64,000 nt of DNA, taken from contig OY756150.1 of the NCBI GenBank assembly GCA_963576785.1, forward strand, positions 1 to 64,000, read 5' to 3'. The position numbers were made by a program, and so were the translations under genes. How positions within the stretch are numbered: position 1 is the first letter of the stretch; each line of letters opens with the position of its first letter. The notes below the pieces were generated by a model that saw nothing but the letters and a program-made list of their open reading frames with translations, ran no database searches and had not been told where the DNA came from. Shown piece after piece: positions 36,904-49,997 of the stretch. This DNA comes from Chlorophyllum brunneum (lineage: Eukaryota > Basidiomycota > Agaricomycetes > Agaricales > Agaricaceae).

Positions 36904-39465
36904 ATGCAGTCTTTTCAAACAGATCCGCTCCTTCCGTTCGCAGAAAAACGAATACCTACGCTACGAAAGGCGTGGTCCACCGTCACCACACACGCACGGA
37001 TCGGTCGTCTAATTCGTGAAGATGAAGGCGTCCGAGGTCCTCTTTGGTTCGGGTCTGACCCAGCTAGCCCTTATCACGTCCTTGCCAACGTCCTTCGTCT
37101 TATATGTGCCATACTCATGGCACCCGCGTGGATGTGGTTTATACCAAGGAACCAGGAATGGTTTAAAAACAAGTTCCTTCGACGGTTTTTCTGGCCACAC
37201 GAACTTCCTCAAACACCTGAATCTATACTTGTTGCTGGTTCTAGTTCCCATTCCGGCACGGATTCTACGTGGAGTACAGAGAAGAAAGGAGAATACGCTG
37301 CGAGTCCGTCAAAGCCGAGGTGGTTGATGGAGGTCCAGTTTCGTGGAGAGGAAATTGCAGGTCAGCGACAGGTTCGCTATGAAGATGTTAAAAGACGTGT
37401 TGAAGACGGGGGATATACGGCTATCAGCTATCCAATGAAGAGTGCTGAACAATTGTTCACCGAGTCTGGTTTGCGTTTGGATCCTCAACCCGAGTATCAA
37501 TCAGCTTCAGGGGGAGGGGTGAAGTACAATCTTAGGAATCGGAAGAAGATCACGCAGGCTGTATTGAACGAGTACGCTAGAGCTCGAACGACGAGTAAAG
37601 GGAGGACAGACGGAGTGGAGTATGTGTGGTTGGATGAGTTATGTCTCACGGATGAGGGCGTAACGAATGAAGTCGAGGCGCGAGCCCAGAGGATTCTGGG
37701 TTTAGGACAACTGGCAGATATATTCCGAGCTGCGAGGAGAGTTGTTGTGTTTTGCCATATTACCGATTGCAACCATACAGGGATCGAGTGTCCTTGGGGC
37801 AGTAGATTATTCACGCTCGCCGAGGTGATGCATACGTCAAGAATCCTACAGATGACGAGGACATACGAGTCTGACGAAGATGAGGCTCACGTCGTCAGTG
37901 TCCTCACTGCTATGACTGGTCAAGATTTTCGTACCGACATTATGGCCAAGGCGGCGGAAGCCAAGATGTGGCATCTCTACAACATAATGCAACACTCAAC
38001 GCATTCTGGCGGTATCTCGTGGCAGTCTGTTATTCACTCCCTCATCCTCGACGTTCTACGCCGCGATGAAGCTGATAACTCCACGTCTCATAATTTTGTG
38101 GGCAAAGCTCTGAATGGTCTCCTACCTCGCGGAGCCGACCCGGCCGATTTACAAGGTACCAACGGGTGGGCGGATTTGGCATGGTTGTTGGAGTTGAACC
38201 AAGGGTATTATAATGCCGCTATGCTCACTGCTGTGTGTAAGCTCGCAGACCCGGAGGTGAATGGGTATAGATGGTGGGGAAAACCAATCACACCAAAGGA
38301 AGGATCCGAGCGTCTCGAACCACTCGTCACCGCCACCCCCGCTAAATTCCGCGACGAACTTACCAACTCCACCGTTCCCGTACTTTCGCTCATTGGACCA
38401 CAGGTGATTGACTTGGATCACATGTTTCAACGTGATTCTGGAGCATTGGAGCGTCAACCCGAGATGGAGGCTCTTCGTTTCTGGGGACTCGTTGGTTGGT
38501 TCGTTATCTCAATCATTGGGTTTATTTTGGTGGCGGCTATTGGAGGCGCTGGTATAATCATCTACTGGGTCTCGAGTATACTCTTCGTCGGACTCCAGCT
38601 GGTGGTTGGGACGATCTATGTGGAGAAAGATAAATGGGTTGTGATTGAAGATTGGCAAGCACCAGGACACGACGCTTATCGCCTCCTTCAGTCCCGGGAT
38701 CCCACTTACACGAGAAAAATCGAATGGGATTATTCGAAACAGCTGATACCGAAATGGGAGGTCCCGCACATGATGGAACCAAGGAAAAATCGAGGAGCCG
38801 TCAATCCCTATCCCGTAACATTGATCGACCTTCACACAGGCGTGTTTGTGAAAACGCTAGTCACGACCCGACCGAACAGTATGGCACCACTTGCAATTCA
38901 TGGGAGTGGTATTACGTGCATGCTCCTGGATCGTGATACTTCTCTACAAATGCCCACGATTTCAGTCAAAGCGGGAATGACGAACCTTCCACCGCGTGCT
39001 CTATCGCAAACGAAACGAGTCGGAAATGTGTACGTTGGAGGGAATGCCTTCAAACAAGGGAAAATTCGGATTTCCTTTGGTACTTGGTTGCGCGCAACGC
39101 TCTCGGGTGTGGATGTAGACGACGCAAGAAAACATGCATCTGCCGCTACGCGACTCGCAAAAAAGGCTGATGATTTGGAGATGCAAGATGTGTCGTTGGA
39201 AGGTGATCTTGGGCCTGTATTACAGCAGACCGTTAGTTTCTCTTCGACCGCACCAATACTCAAAGCCAAGAAGCTTCCATATAAATCCGGGACGGATTCG
39301 TCGAATGGTACTGTCGTTGCCATCGATCCTGCAGAATTCGGTGGGAAGGGAGATGACTCGGTGGAGAGTGATATATCACTTGCGGGGATGCAGCCGCCTG
39401 CTCGATATCGTGGGATCCCGAAAACCCAGTGGTTCCCAGACAGGAGCGGAGCTAAATATGTCTAA
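36904..39465 (+). CDS. HET-like domain protein with membrane segments
   Basis: A single 853-codon exon from ATG 36904 (MQSFQTDPLLPFAEKRIP). A hydrophobic segment VLRLICAILMAPAWMWFI lies near residue 70, followed by blocks that resemble the fungal heterokaryon-incompatibility fold: GGYTAISYPMKSAEQLF, then VEYVWLDELCLTDEG (compare the xxIWIDALCINQ block) and LADIFRAARRVVVFCH. Further on, WFVISIIGFILVAAIGGAGI and a second hydrophobic run (about residues 535-580) predict two membrane helices before a C-terminal domain. HET proteins act in self/non-self recognition; here the match is to a divergent basidiomycete family and the function is inference. Confidence 0.7.
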   Translation: MQSFQTDPLLPFAEKRIPTLRKAWSTVTTHARIGRLIREDEGVRGPLWFGSDPASPYHVLANVLRLICAILMAPAWMWFIPRNQEWFKNKFLRRFFWPHELPQTPESILVAGSSSHSGTDSTWSTEKKGEYAASPSKPRWLMEVQFRGEEIAGQRQVRYEDVKRRVEDGGYTAISYPMKSAEQLFTESGLRLDPQPEYQSASGGGVKYNLRNRKKITQAVLNEYARARTTSKGRTDGVEYVWLDELCLTDEGVTNEVEARAQRILGLGQLADIFRAARRVVVFCHITDCNHTGIECPWGSRLFTLAEVMHTSRILQMTRTYESDEDEAHVVSVLTAMTGQDFRTDIMAKAAEAKMWHLYNIMQHSTHSGGISWQSVIHSLILDVLRRDEADNSTSHNFVGKALNGLLPRGADPADLQGTNGWADLAWLLELNQGYYNAAMLTAVCKLADPEVNGYRWWGKPITPKEGSERLEPLVTATPAKFRDELTNSTVPVLSLIGPQVIDLDHMFQRDSGALERQPEMEALRFWGLVGWFVISIIGFILVAAIGGAGIIIYWVSSILFVGLQLVVGTIYVEKDKWVVIEDWQAPGHDAYRLLQSRDPTYTRKIEWDYSKQLIPKWEVPHMMEPRKNRGAVNPYPVTLIDLHTGVFVKTLVTTRPNSMAPLAIHGSGITCMLLDRDTSLQMPTISVKAGMTNLPPRALSQTKRVGNVYVGGNAFKQGKIRISFGTWLRATLSGVDVDDARKHASAATRLAKKADDLEMQDVSLEGDLGPVLQQTVSFSSTAPILKAKKLPYKSGTDSSNGTVVAIDPAEFGGKGDDSVESDISLAGMQPPARYRGIPKTQWFPDRSGAKYV

Positions 39466-39909
39466 CAAAAATATGCTATATCGCAGTATCTTCTTCCGGG
39501 TCTATTGCCAATCGGTCGTTACTCTACCCTGTCATGTATGATTCATTAATTTATCCACCCTCAAGAGCTTCGCTCATAATTATTGATTTTCATCTCTCCG
39601 TCGATTGTACCAGGTCCGAGTTGGGTCTGTCAGTTAATTCGGTCAAAACTTGTGGTGAGAAACAGGGACCGCCGTCGGATCATTTCAGCAACAAGCTCTG
39701 GTAAGGATATGGTTGGGTCAAGCTATGTTCATGATCAGTAGGTCGTTATTGGGAGTGTGGGTGTCACGGTCACCTGACAAGAGACCAACCAACTTGGCAG
39801 AGTGCTGATGGCTTGATGCAGGGTTCTCAAGTCGACAAGTGGACCTGAGATCAGAATAGTAAAGATAGGTACACCTACCCCTTCCCTTCTATCTACATCA
39901 GCGCTAACC
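39466..39909. other. Intergenic before the phospholipase C gene
   Basis: About 440 bases; no gene. Pyrimidine-rich sequence (CCCCTTCCCTTCTATC) precedes the ATG at 39910. Confidence 0.4.
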
Positions 39910-42900
39910 ATGCCTTCCATCAGTAAAGCCAAGGACAAGGTTTCTCGAAAAGCACACCGCCTCTCTGCGATGCTGCCAACGCAACACTCTTCTACACCTG
40001 AACCGCCTGTTGGACCGCCCAGATGCACACCGCCATACATTGCTGCGGATGGGACCGATTTGTCGATACCAGAGGTCCTCCAGCGCGGGACTGAGATGGT
40101 AAAGATATCGGACAAGAAACAGAAACGAGTTGTTTTCAGGCTCGACCCTGACGAGGGTCAGATTCTGTACAAATCTAGGAAGAGAGGCATTGGTGTGTCT
40201 TATTCTCTATACTGTCGTCCTTGTACTGACCTCGTTCCAGTTCCTATCGAAGCCATCAAGGAGATGAGAACGGGCGCGAATACGTCATATTATCGTATCC
40301 AATTCTCTGCTCCAGAGGATTGGGAATCTCGCTGGTTGACCGTCATTTATGTCGTTGACGGAAGCTACAAGATACTACACATGATTGCTGATACTCGCGA
40401 TGTGTTCAAACTCTGGGAAGTCGCTCTGAGGAAGCTACATACGGTCAGGCAAGGTTTAAAAACAGGTCTCGGGAATGTCGATTTGAGGCAGACAATCTGG
40501 GAGAGGCAATATTGGAAAGGGGCGGACGCAGAAGGAGACCACAAACTCGATTTTGATAATGTGAAGAGGCTCTGCAAGAGGCTCAATGTCAGCTTGACGA
40601 CGCCACAGTTGGAAAAGATGTTCCGGGTAAGTGTTTTATTTTAGATACTCGTTGACAAAGCCGATTCACGCGGAAGAGTAGGACCTCGATTCCAAAAAGC
40701 GAGGTTACCTTGACTTTGTGGAATATCAAACGTTCGTCAAGGAGCTTAAATATCGTCCCGAGTTGAACGCAATTTATGGGAGAGTTGGGGAGAAAGGCAA
40801 GCTCGATTATGCAGCGTTCAGGAACTTCATGGTCGAAACTCAGAAGGTCCGTTTGATCTTAACCCTGCTCGTTGTTTGGCTTAGAAATCTTGCAGACTGT
40901 CCTGCCGGAAAACGAGCTCAAGTCCATATTTGTCAAGTTCGCACAAGCAGCGAACTTCTCGGACGATATAACCCTCTCACTCGATCAGTTCTCTTCCTTC
41001 CTCCTCTCACCCGACAATGCCGTCTTTTCCGAACATGGGAAATCAGTTTGGCAAGATATGACCCAGAGTCTATCGGACTACTACATCTCTTCTTCGCACA
41101 ATACTTATCTTGTTGGTCACCAACTCGTCGGTGTCAGTACTATCGAAGGTTATATACGGGCGCTCCTGCACAGTTGTCGCAGCGTCGAACGTAAGTATTC
41201 TGCTCCAGTGTGTTGACTTCCCCCGCTCACAAACACCATGGGTTATTACGTAGTGGATATATACGATGGCGACGACGAGCCGATGATCTACCACGGCAAA
41301 ACCTTCACTTCCAAGATCTCCCTGCGAGACATTTGCCAGGCGATTCGCAAATACGCATTCATGACCTCTCCATACCCTCTCATTATCTCTGCGGAGGTGC
41401 ACTGCGGACTAAATGGGCAGGAAAAGATGGTCGATATCCTGACGGAGATTTTTGGCGCGAGTCTGATACAAGCTCCGGTGGGGAAGAGACCAATACTGGA
41501 AAAGTTACCGAGTCCTGAGCAGTTGAAGTACAAAATTCTGTTCAAGGTATGCCTGATCTTGCCCAGGTTGCCACCCGAATCTGTGTTTACCCTACGTTTA
41601 GGCCAAAAATCTATATATTGTTGAACAAATGGCTCTACTCAAGGCTCAACGCGACATTGAACAAGCCCAGCACCGCGAGGACCGCATTAGTTCTCTCCTC
41701 AGCTTTACATCGTCTTCCGAGTCGGAGTCGGAATCAGAGGATGATAGTAGTGGGTTGCGTCAAGAGCTCAAGACCAAATGGCGTAAATTCCGTCATAAGA
41801 AAGCTTCGCCGAGTTCGATTCAAAGCCCACCCACAACCTCTGATGCATCACTTTCCCCGCCTGCCACCACTGGCGTTTCCGCCGATACCACAAAGGCAAA
41901 AATGTCTTTCCGTCTCGTTTCTTTACTAGTATACACCGTCGGTGTCAAGTGTCATGGTGTTGGACCAAACTCGCCAGTCTCCTATTCACCCGAGCACATG
42001 TTCTCTCTTTCCGAAAATGCAGTTAATCGGTTGATGAAATCCAGTGTGGTCCTACACGAGTTGATCAAACACACTCAGAAGAATTTGGTTAGGACTTATC
42101 CGAAGGGCATGAGGGTTAATTCGACAAACTATGAACCACATCGGTTTTGGGCCGCAGGAGCACAGGTCGTGGCTATCAATTGGCAGACATTTGGTGAGCG
42201 CATCATTTTCATTTACGTTTTGAATTATGGTTAATTAATTCATTGCATTGCATAGACCGTGGATATGCGATTAATCAAGCAATGTTTCAGCGTAATGGGA
42301 GGTGTGGATATGTTCTCAAACCGCTCGCTTTGAGATCAACTGGGGAGAACCTGCTAAACAAACACACACGACATTTCTTGGACGTCACTGTAAGCTATCC
42401 CCGATTTTTTTCGACAAGACCATGTACTGAGGTAGAGTTTTTGTCGTAGATAATCTCAGCGCAGCAGCTCCCTCGCCCTCGGGATAGTTCTGGACAAGAG
42501 ATTATCGAAGACTCAGTCGTCGATCCTTACGTCGAAGTCATACTACACATCCCAGACTGGGCGACATCACCTTTCTCGCTGTCCTCACGTCGTGAATCTA
42601 AACCAGCAACTGACGTTACATCGACATCGACCCTCACTTCGAACGCCTCCACTCCTTCAGCAACTTCTTCAGCCAGACGGGTAGCTTTCCGTACAAGCGT
42701 CATCAAGAACAACGGTTTTAATCCACTCTGGCAAGAAGAATTATCTATCCCGTTCGATCGTGTTGGTGGTCCTGATGGTGGAATGAACAACTTAATTTTT
42801 GTCGAGTTTGCGGTGAGGCAGGGTGGTGATAGTGAAGACGATGAACCTATTGCAGTGTACTGTGCACCACTGGGCGTAATCGAACTCGGTACGTTTCCTT

Positions 42901-43048
42901 TTTTCTTTTTTTTTTTTTTGTCCAATCAAACATTATTCTGATTTAAATAAATGCAGGGTATAGACATTTGCCATTGTGTGATATGCAGCTTGCGCAACAT
43001 ATGTTTTCTACGTTGTTTATTAAGAGTGTGATACGTGATGTTGATTGA
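39910..43048 (+). CDS. PLC1: Phosphoinositide-specific phospholipase C
   Basis: Cleaves phosphatidylinositol 4,5-bisphosphate to diacylglycerol and IP3 for calcium signalling. Domain order from the spliced reading: a PH-like domain (VVFRLDPDEGQILYKSRKRG to VFKLWEVALRKL), EF-hand-like repeats (GDHKLDFDNVKRLCKRLNVS; DLDSKKRGYLDFVEY), the catalytic X box with YYISSSHNTYLVGHQL (active-site His) and YHGKTFTSKISLRDICQAI, an acidic/Ser linker, the Y box (SFRLVSLLVYTVGVKCHG, MRVNSTNYEPHRFWAAGAQV, CGYVLKPLALRS), and a C2 domain (LDVTIISAQQLPRPRD; FNPLWQEELSIPF). It ends LFIKSVIRDVD at 43048. Ten or so short introns; one near 42894 has a long T run. Intact. Confidence 0.94.
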
Positions 43049-43837
43049 GATTGATTTGGATTGGGATGATGGTGGAGATTTACATTTTTCTGTAACATCG
43101 AATATTACTTTTTCTGCGCATTCTTGAAGAGCGAGGGATTGGGTTGTATAGCGAAAGCCTGACGAGCGCGATCGAGTCCAGCAACCATTATGCTTCTAAC
43201 CGAAAGGGGTTGACCAGCGGCTCGAGACGGGGAAGATTTGGGGGAAATTATCCAGAAATCAGAGATAATGATGATACAACTTAAGGAATCCAACGAAAAC
43301 TTGTCATGTTCCACTGCCTACTACTACTGGGGAAATACTACTTAGGTATATGAACAGAAGGTTGGCCAGTTCTAGAAATATGAAAGAGATACAGGAGAAT
43401 TTAAATAGATGAACTAATTAGACCGGAAAAGTGGTATAAATTTTTCAAGGAACATAATATAGACAACAGTTGAATAGGTAGCAACGGATAGATAATGGTT
43501 TTATACTTTTAAGGTAGAAACGGAGGATTTGATTATGATAATGACCGGACATGATGGGCACTCCGAGGTTTGTGATCCGAAATAGGCCTTGCAGACGACG
43601 CGAGGGTTCAACGTTCAGAGGTGACCGGAGCCAGACTTCCTCCAGTTGACTTACTATTGTATATCGAAAACATCAATGGCCAAATTGATGGTAAATACTC
43701 TGAACAATCACCTTGTTGTTTGGGGAAAAATCTCTAGAAAATATCGAGATGGACTTAGATACCCACAGTTAGACCGTCAGAGCTACTCGCTGGCTTGTCA
43801 TTATCAAAATAGAACTAGTAGAGTGAACACTATTGGT
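43049..43837. other. Intergenic between PLC and the zinc-cluster gene
   Basis: No sure gene. A 69-codon minus-strand frame (43314-43105) ending SIMVAGLDRARQAFAIQPNP and a basic tail could be the end of a small gene, but no start region or family is recognised. Confidence 0.35.
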
Positions 43838-45239
43838 CTACGTGATATCAGGTTTGTTCTTCGGTCTCTTATGCTGCCCGCGACGCGATTCGGTCGGGTA
43901 TTCACACTTGAAAAGACGTCTGGCGCACTGACTATTTAGATAATTTTAAATTAGAATACTAAAGTAAGTCGAGATAGCTGTCGCTTACTTGCAGGTTTGA
44001 TCTGGGCTCGATTCCGACGGGCGGCCACAAGCTATTTTTCGTTCGCGACAGAATAAACACGCGAGGCCAAGTTTCTTTCCCGTCGAGGACCTATCAGGAG
44101 AAAAGGTACTTCTCCCAACACCAGACGGTGGTGGGATGTGTTTCGGGGCTGGGACCCTGCCAGTCGCCCCGAGTCGAGATCTCACAGAAAGTGGTGCAGA
44201 GTTCCGAACTCTAGTTCCTTTGCATTCGTTCAACGTGGTTAAGGGGGCACCACCCGTCTCCTTCATCGATTTCTTGTGAGACCAGTCACCTGTCGATATC
44301 AATGCTCGAGCGCTATCGTCGAGTGTCCTCTTGTGTTGCTTCGCCTTTGTCGGGACCTTCTCTTTCTTACGCCGTTCGACGCTTATCGGCCTCTTCGACT
44401 TGGACGTGGTTTCGTCGTTGGGTACGGATAGCGTGTCCATGTAAGCCAAATTGGCGGATAGTTCAGAGTATTTAGAGTGTTGGTCAGGTAGTAAGCTGGT
44501 GTGTTGCACCATTGAGAATTCAGGGCCATCGAGGGGATCGTCGTCAGAGGTAGAAGGGAGGTGGAATGATGTTAAAGACATCCGATACAGCTCCTCAGAG
44601 CCAGGAATCATGATGAGGGGATCGTGTACTTCAGAGGCTGATGAGGGCACCGTAGAGTTGGGCTGACAATGTAGGTCCATCACGGGCACGGCCTCCGGAA
44701 TTTGATAAGGGGTAAGGCCGGCCTATGGAACATAAAGTTAGTTAAAACCACCGTATTCTTGCAGCACGCCACTCACAACATAGTAGTGGTCACTCCCGGG
44801 CAGAGGACAGTATGCGTGGTCGGAATTTACATTTTCTAGCCACAAAGTCGTCGAACCCTGGGCGCTAGAGAAATATGCATTTTGGCTCCGGCCGCCGAAG
44901 CTACTGGTATCCGCGTAGCCGAACGGCTTCCCCTCGAGATTGTAACTATAAGTGACACTGGTAGGGTTGGAAATGCCCTGCGTAAACAGAACGGATAAGC
45001 AACGCGTAAGAGACCGCAAACAGTTTCCATGTACATACCTGTGTCTCTTCAAGTCCCAACTCGTCGACATAGGTAGACCAGGTGGTGTTTCCCTCGGGCT
45101 CACCAGCCGTGGAGTGACTACAGAGAGGTATGTCCATCTGCTCCTCTTCAATACCCAGGGGAGAACGGGGGGTTATGGGTTCGGGATAGGGTGGGCGCAG
45201 CGGGATTAGAGACCGGCGAAAGGGAAATGGAGCGAACAT
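43838..45239 (-). CDS. Zinc-cluster (Zn2Cys6-like) protein with a C-terminal DNA-binding domain
   Basis: Starts MFAPFPFRRSLIPLRPPYPE at 45239. Exons give ELGLEETQ joined to GISNPTSVTYSYN, then HYYV joined to AGLTPYQIPEAVPV, followed by a long Ser/Pro/Lys-rich region. The zinc cluster is at the extreme C terminus: ACLFCRERKIACGRP before a 50-nt intron and TCNQCARRLFKCEYP after it, giving C-x2-C-x6-C, then C-x2-C-x6-C after a longer loop. It ends RRGQHKRPKNKPDIT at 43838. This C-terminal placement is known in a family of basidiomycete regulators. DNA targets unknown. Confidence 0.8.
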
Positions 45240-48200
45240 TGACTACACGAATATATAAGCACTTCACCAATACGAAGCGTCGTTGCTTCTGCCACGAGGC
45301 TGTCATTTAAGGTCGCATTTGCACCAGATCATCATCATAAAGGTCGATTGAGAAAGGGTTGTGGCAAGCAGGTCAGAGCACCCGGGGCAAAGATTAGTTC
45401 CAGCTTCGATCCTAGGCTTTTTTTCACCATCGGGTTCTGCGAACAAACAGGAGAAGGAACACCTTTCTTGGCTAAAATGATTTCCGATCGTAATCTGGAT
45501 TACGCACCCCAATTCACAGTGATGGGAGGAAGTGAGCTTTCGATTCGGGTCACCCACAGGAAAGGAGGCGAGGGCATGCACAAGGCAGTCTGTTCATTAA
45601 TTCCTTGAGGCTTTGCAGCGTTAACTAATCAAAGATTAATACCTGTACTAAGGGATATGAAGGTTGGGCGAGAAGCAGTATTTTTTCCATAAAAAAAGAA
45701 CTATATTGGCTGAAGATGCGACGAAAGCTGCGCGCCCAGTCCGCAGTATGGATATGTAGGAAGCATGAAAGGCGGACCGCTTGACACTTACAGGAGGTTC
45801 GTTCTCTACGAAGAGAACACCTGGCAATCGTAAGGACCTTGTCTTACCAGTGTGAAGTAGTCACGGAGACATTGTCAATTCGAACGCCACCCGTTCCATG
45901 CAAAGAATCCGATGGAGGGCCCTAGCGAGGCGAAAGAGCCCAGTGTTCGATTCGGCGATCAAGCCACAAATTGAAGACCGTTCAATCCAGTCATGATCGT
46001 CGGACCATAAACGCCGAGGATAACTGGTTCGGGGAACTTACCCCTGTTCATTCGACTCAATCTCCCCTCGAAGGACATGGAGAAAGTCCTACTCGTTGTT
46101 CCGAGGACGCGTATATTCCAGGCACTAGAGCGCCACGTCCACGTTGACATCGGTACTTCCGCACGACATGAGGCTCACACTCCTATACACATGTCCAATG
46201 CTCCAAGGAAACTCATGTCAAACAAACTATATAGTTCAAACCCAGCGAAGGGTAGCACAGGGAATGCTTCTTTTCGTCCCACAGGGTCTTCGAGCGCGAT
46301 ATCGCTGGATGATGACCTAAGGTACCCAAACACCCTTAGCCTTAGCGTGTGCTAATTATATTCTCAGGGTGTCGTTGGTAGTACTGGGAAAGTTGCATAT
46401 TTGGGGTGCTAATGAGATTGTACCTAAGCAAGACGTACGAGGATCATGGTTGGAATTGGGAAGGTCTTCTGTCCGGGAACCGTGCGGTACGAGTCCTCCC
46501 AGGTGCTGTTACGTTTGGGACTATGTGTGATAAGGACACCAAGTAAAGCGAAAAACATATTCTTCGGAGTTTGAACTCAGTTGAAACATTAAACTCTCGC
46601 TAGGGCTGGTCTGCACGCGGGGTACTAGTTGCGGATGCGTTTCCATGTGTAGCAACTGATCTCCACGTAGGTTACTGTCGTTTGTGTCTTTCTGTCTAAA
46701 AAAGTTGGTGAATGTCGTAAGACGGAGGCAGTAATCATGTCACTACTATATTGGTTTATTTCCGATGGGAGGAAATTCGGCACCTTCACAACTTTCTATG
46801 TCGCCAGCAATCTTTGAGCGCTGGATGCAGGGTCCAACTATACCGCGAACAGAAAACAGTATATTACATGCAACGGCATGCCGGACTGCGATGAACCTTC
46901 TCCTCGATCCGTTGGGACAGCCCGGGTTGAAGATCGGTCCTATGTCCCAGAGCGCGAAGGGTCAAGGGTGATGACAACACCAGAGTTGAACGTAGTCAAG
47001 CCCCTTGCGTCGGTGTTCTACGAAGGAACAAGCCCTTGTTTATGACTGGACGGCCCATCAACGACTAATTCTTAGATAAGTGGACTCAGAGGGATTGGCA
47101 GAAAGTTCAGGTAGTGATTCTGTCCACTGCATTTCAACAAACGGAACAGCGCCTTTTTTTGGGAGTGTGTACTAGTAGAATTAATGTTACAACTCATGTA
47201 CCTCGAGTTCGAATAACGGAAGTGAGAATGACGCTCCTGGCGAATCCATGCGTACTTGGGAATGTCAGTCACTTTACTGCAATCTCCTTGAATTTACCCC
47301 TGGCCCTCCCCCTCAAAAATACAACGTTCCAGATTTCAAGTGAGTAGGATAGTCAACGAATCGACCTCTCGCAGGAGTGTATTCAGACACAACGAGCCAG
47401 GTTTTACGGGCATTGATACGATGGATGAGGGGAGGATGTGTTGGATGCGGTGATGATCATTTTGCGAAGTGTCCCATGGGCACTTTCACCAATAGGGTCA
47501 AGTCCAATGGAATCTGGGTCGGCGGCTTCGGTCGGCGAACCATTTTCGGGCCCAACCTCTCAGCAGAATCCTAAGGACAGAAAGACAAGGTGTGGTTTCG
47601 GCAAAAAATGCGAGGCATGTGGAGGGTGTGGATGTTAAGGTCTATAGAATCGGTTCTGTGATGCTGCTCGATGTACATGTTGATTGAGAAGTAATACAGA
47701 CTTCCCTATAGGAGTTGCACGCATTCGATATGCTTTCCCGGTCATTCCCGAGGACCCTCGTTGAATGTGGAATTTGTCGCCCTGTGGCGGCCCGGGCAGA
47801 TAACAAAAATAAACGACACGCTTGGACATCGCGCCCTGCGGATGCCGAAGAGTAGAGCTGAGGCGCCATTACGGTCAGAAGAACACACCAAAGAACAGTA
47901 GGCAGCCGGCGAGATAGGCCGCGAACCAATGTGTGGTCCTGCTAGCGGCTCATGAGACCAAACCCAAATTGTGCTCATAAACCGAACTGAAGCGGATATC
48001 GTAAGTATATGTTTTTGGTCGCAAACAAAACCTTCGCAAATAATTACTTACCATAATCTGGTCGCAGGAGGATTCTTCCCATCGTTTTCTCAGGCGTCCA
48101 AGGTTCTAAACCGTCGAACCATTTCATTCCCGATGCGAGGAGTTGGTACGGGACCTAGATAACGTTGACCTGGTCTTTTGTATAGAACGTAAATGATAGA

Positions 48201-49924
48201 AATTATCACGGTCTTGACCTAAATTAGTTTGCCGTTTTCCTAGGTCGTTACGAGCTCTGGAGGAATGAATTCAAACACTGGGACACCACCTGACTATCAT
48301 GTATCACCAAGTCTTGCCTGATGATCAGGATGGGCCCAGAGCCACCCTGCCCAGCCAATGACACCCAGCGACACATGATGATTTGTAGGTTTATACCCCG
48401 CTCCAGGTTCCAAATACGAGATCAGGGTTTTCTGAAAATTTTGCAACGTCGTTGAAGGGTGAGAGGACTCGAACTTGAGCGCATGGTTCTCCCGGGGCTG
48501 GAGTCGCAAGTCGCCAAGTTCAGGTATTGGCCGCCTGGCCAAATCGCATCGCAGAAGATTGCAGGCTCGATCACCGCAGTGGTCATGACCTCTTCTTTAC
48601 TCGCATTTTGCTTAAAAATCCCACAGGAAATTTTTAGATAGACCAATCATACCCGACCTCGCCGAGCCCAAACTAGCCGCCAGGCATGCAGGCAGTTTTC
48701 CGGGCTGATTCGGTGGTTGTGTTTATTTGGTTCTGGTGCAACTTAGCGCTCCTTACCGCCTTCGCCTGTTACTGGATTACCAGCAGCCCTCGGTAGATTG
48801 ACGCTACGCCCAGCTTTCACTCGAACACATACCGTCCGGTATTCAACAATACTCCTCTGTCTGCTTACGATGATCCAACTGAGTCCGGACAGAATATGTG
48901 CATTCTGCGTTCGACGGGGAAAAAGGGCTTGGATTCATAGATTTGATGCCTTGAGAACTTGGACGCTTCTACGCGAAGATGCATGAGGCTACACTAGGAG
49001 AATAAATATTTCATCCTCAGGTTTCAGCTGGTGGCTACTTCATGCGGGATGGACGACATCTGGGAATGCGTTTCGTCATGGGGTTAGAGGTCTTCAAAGT
49101 CACTGAGGACAAAGTTTAACATCATGAATCTTCACCCGCTCATGTGCGACGTCGGGTGGAGCAACAAATCACATTTGAGGGCACAGAACCCCGCGTCAGA
49201 TACGTTCTCCTCCGACTCTGTTTAACTATGCACCTCTTACGTTGTATATATCTTCCTCTATATTCCTTTCTGTAATGTGCAAACTAATCCAACACGTCAT
49301 ACCACGGGGCGAGATTTCAAGCTAGGCCAACGAACCAAACCTTGATGGAAAAAAAAAGAAACACTCAAGCGCTCCGCGACTTCACTTTCATCCTCCCAGC
49401 TCTCACATCAAGGTACCACTCAGTGCAGTAGTGAAAGCACCAGGTGGGCCAGTGGTATTGTTGAGTGCGGAGAGGAAATACCTTGTATTCTTTCACATCT
49501 GCACCGATACCTAGCGACATTCAAATCCTACCGCGGATTTACTTACCACTCACGCCTCTCCTGGACGAGACCCGGGCTGTGATTTGCTCTTCAGGATTTG
49601 GTTTTATATCCGAAAACTTTTGGGTCGGGCTGTTGAAATCTTGGTTGATGTATTGGGGAAGGATACGTCTATGGATAGTTCTGTTTCACCCAAAGGGTCA
49701 CGTTGACAGGCATGCCTAATTTGAGTTGGTGGAGCTAATTGACGCCCAGGAGTGTACCTCATGAATTGGTCGATGTGAGTGACTTCGTTACGACTCTCTC
49801 TTCCTGTCACCGATTGGATTGTAGAAATTCCCCGTTATGAGAGACGGGCGATTCATGTATACATGTAGTCTCGACGAATATATATATATTGGACATTCGC
49901 ATTGTTAATTACATTTCATTCATG
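45240..49924. other. 4.7-kb gene-poor stretch
   Basis: No gene can be supported. Short frames occur on both strands. One at 47377-47574 has a CVGCGDDHFAKCP run that resembles a CCHC zinc knuckle, but nothing else of a retroelement or nuclease surrounds it. The stretch may hold old decayed elements. Confidence 0.45.
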
Positions 49925-49980
49925 AGCTCTTCCAAAGGTTACAGTTCGAACCCTTAGTACAGTTACAGAGATCATAAAGA
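49925..49980 (-). repeat. FunK1 3'-flank repeat, copy 1
   Basis: About 55 bases running from GCTCTTCCAAAGGTTACAG to CAGTTACAGAGATCATAAAG, shared with 50391-50449 and 56268-56323. Each copy lies just beyond the C-terminal end of a FunK1-like reading frame on the minus strand. Confidence 0.85.
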
Positions 49981-49997
49981 AACATGTTACAAGCGAT

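Noticed and set aside
47377..47640. A CCHC zinc-knuckle-like motif suggesting a retroelement gag.
   Set aside because: No gag, protease, RT or LTR features nearby, and the frame is only 65 codons.
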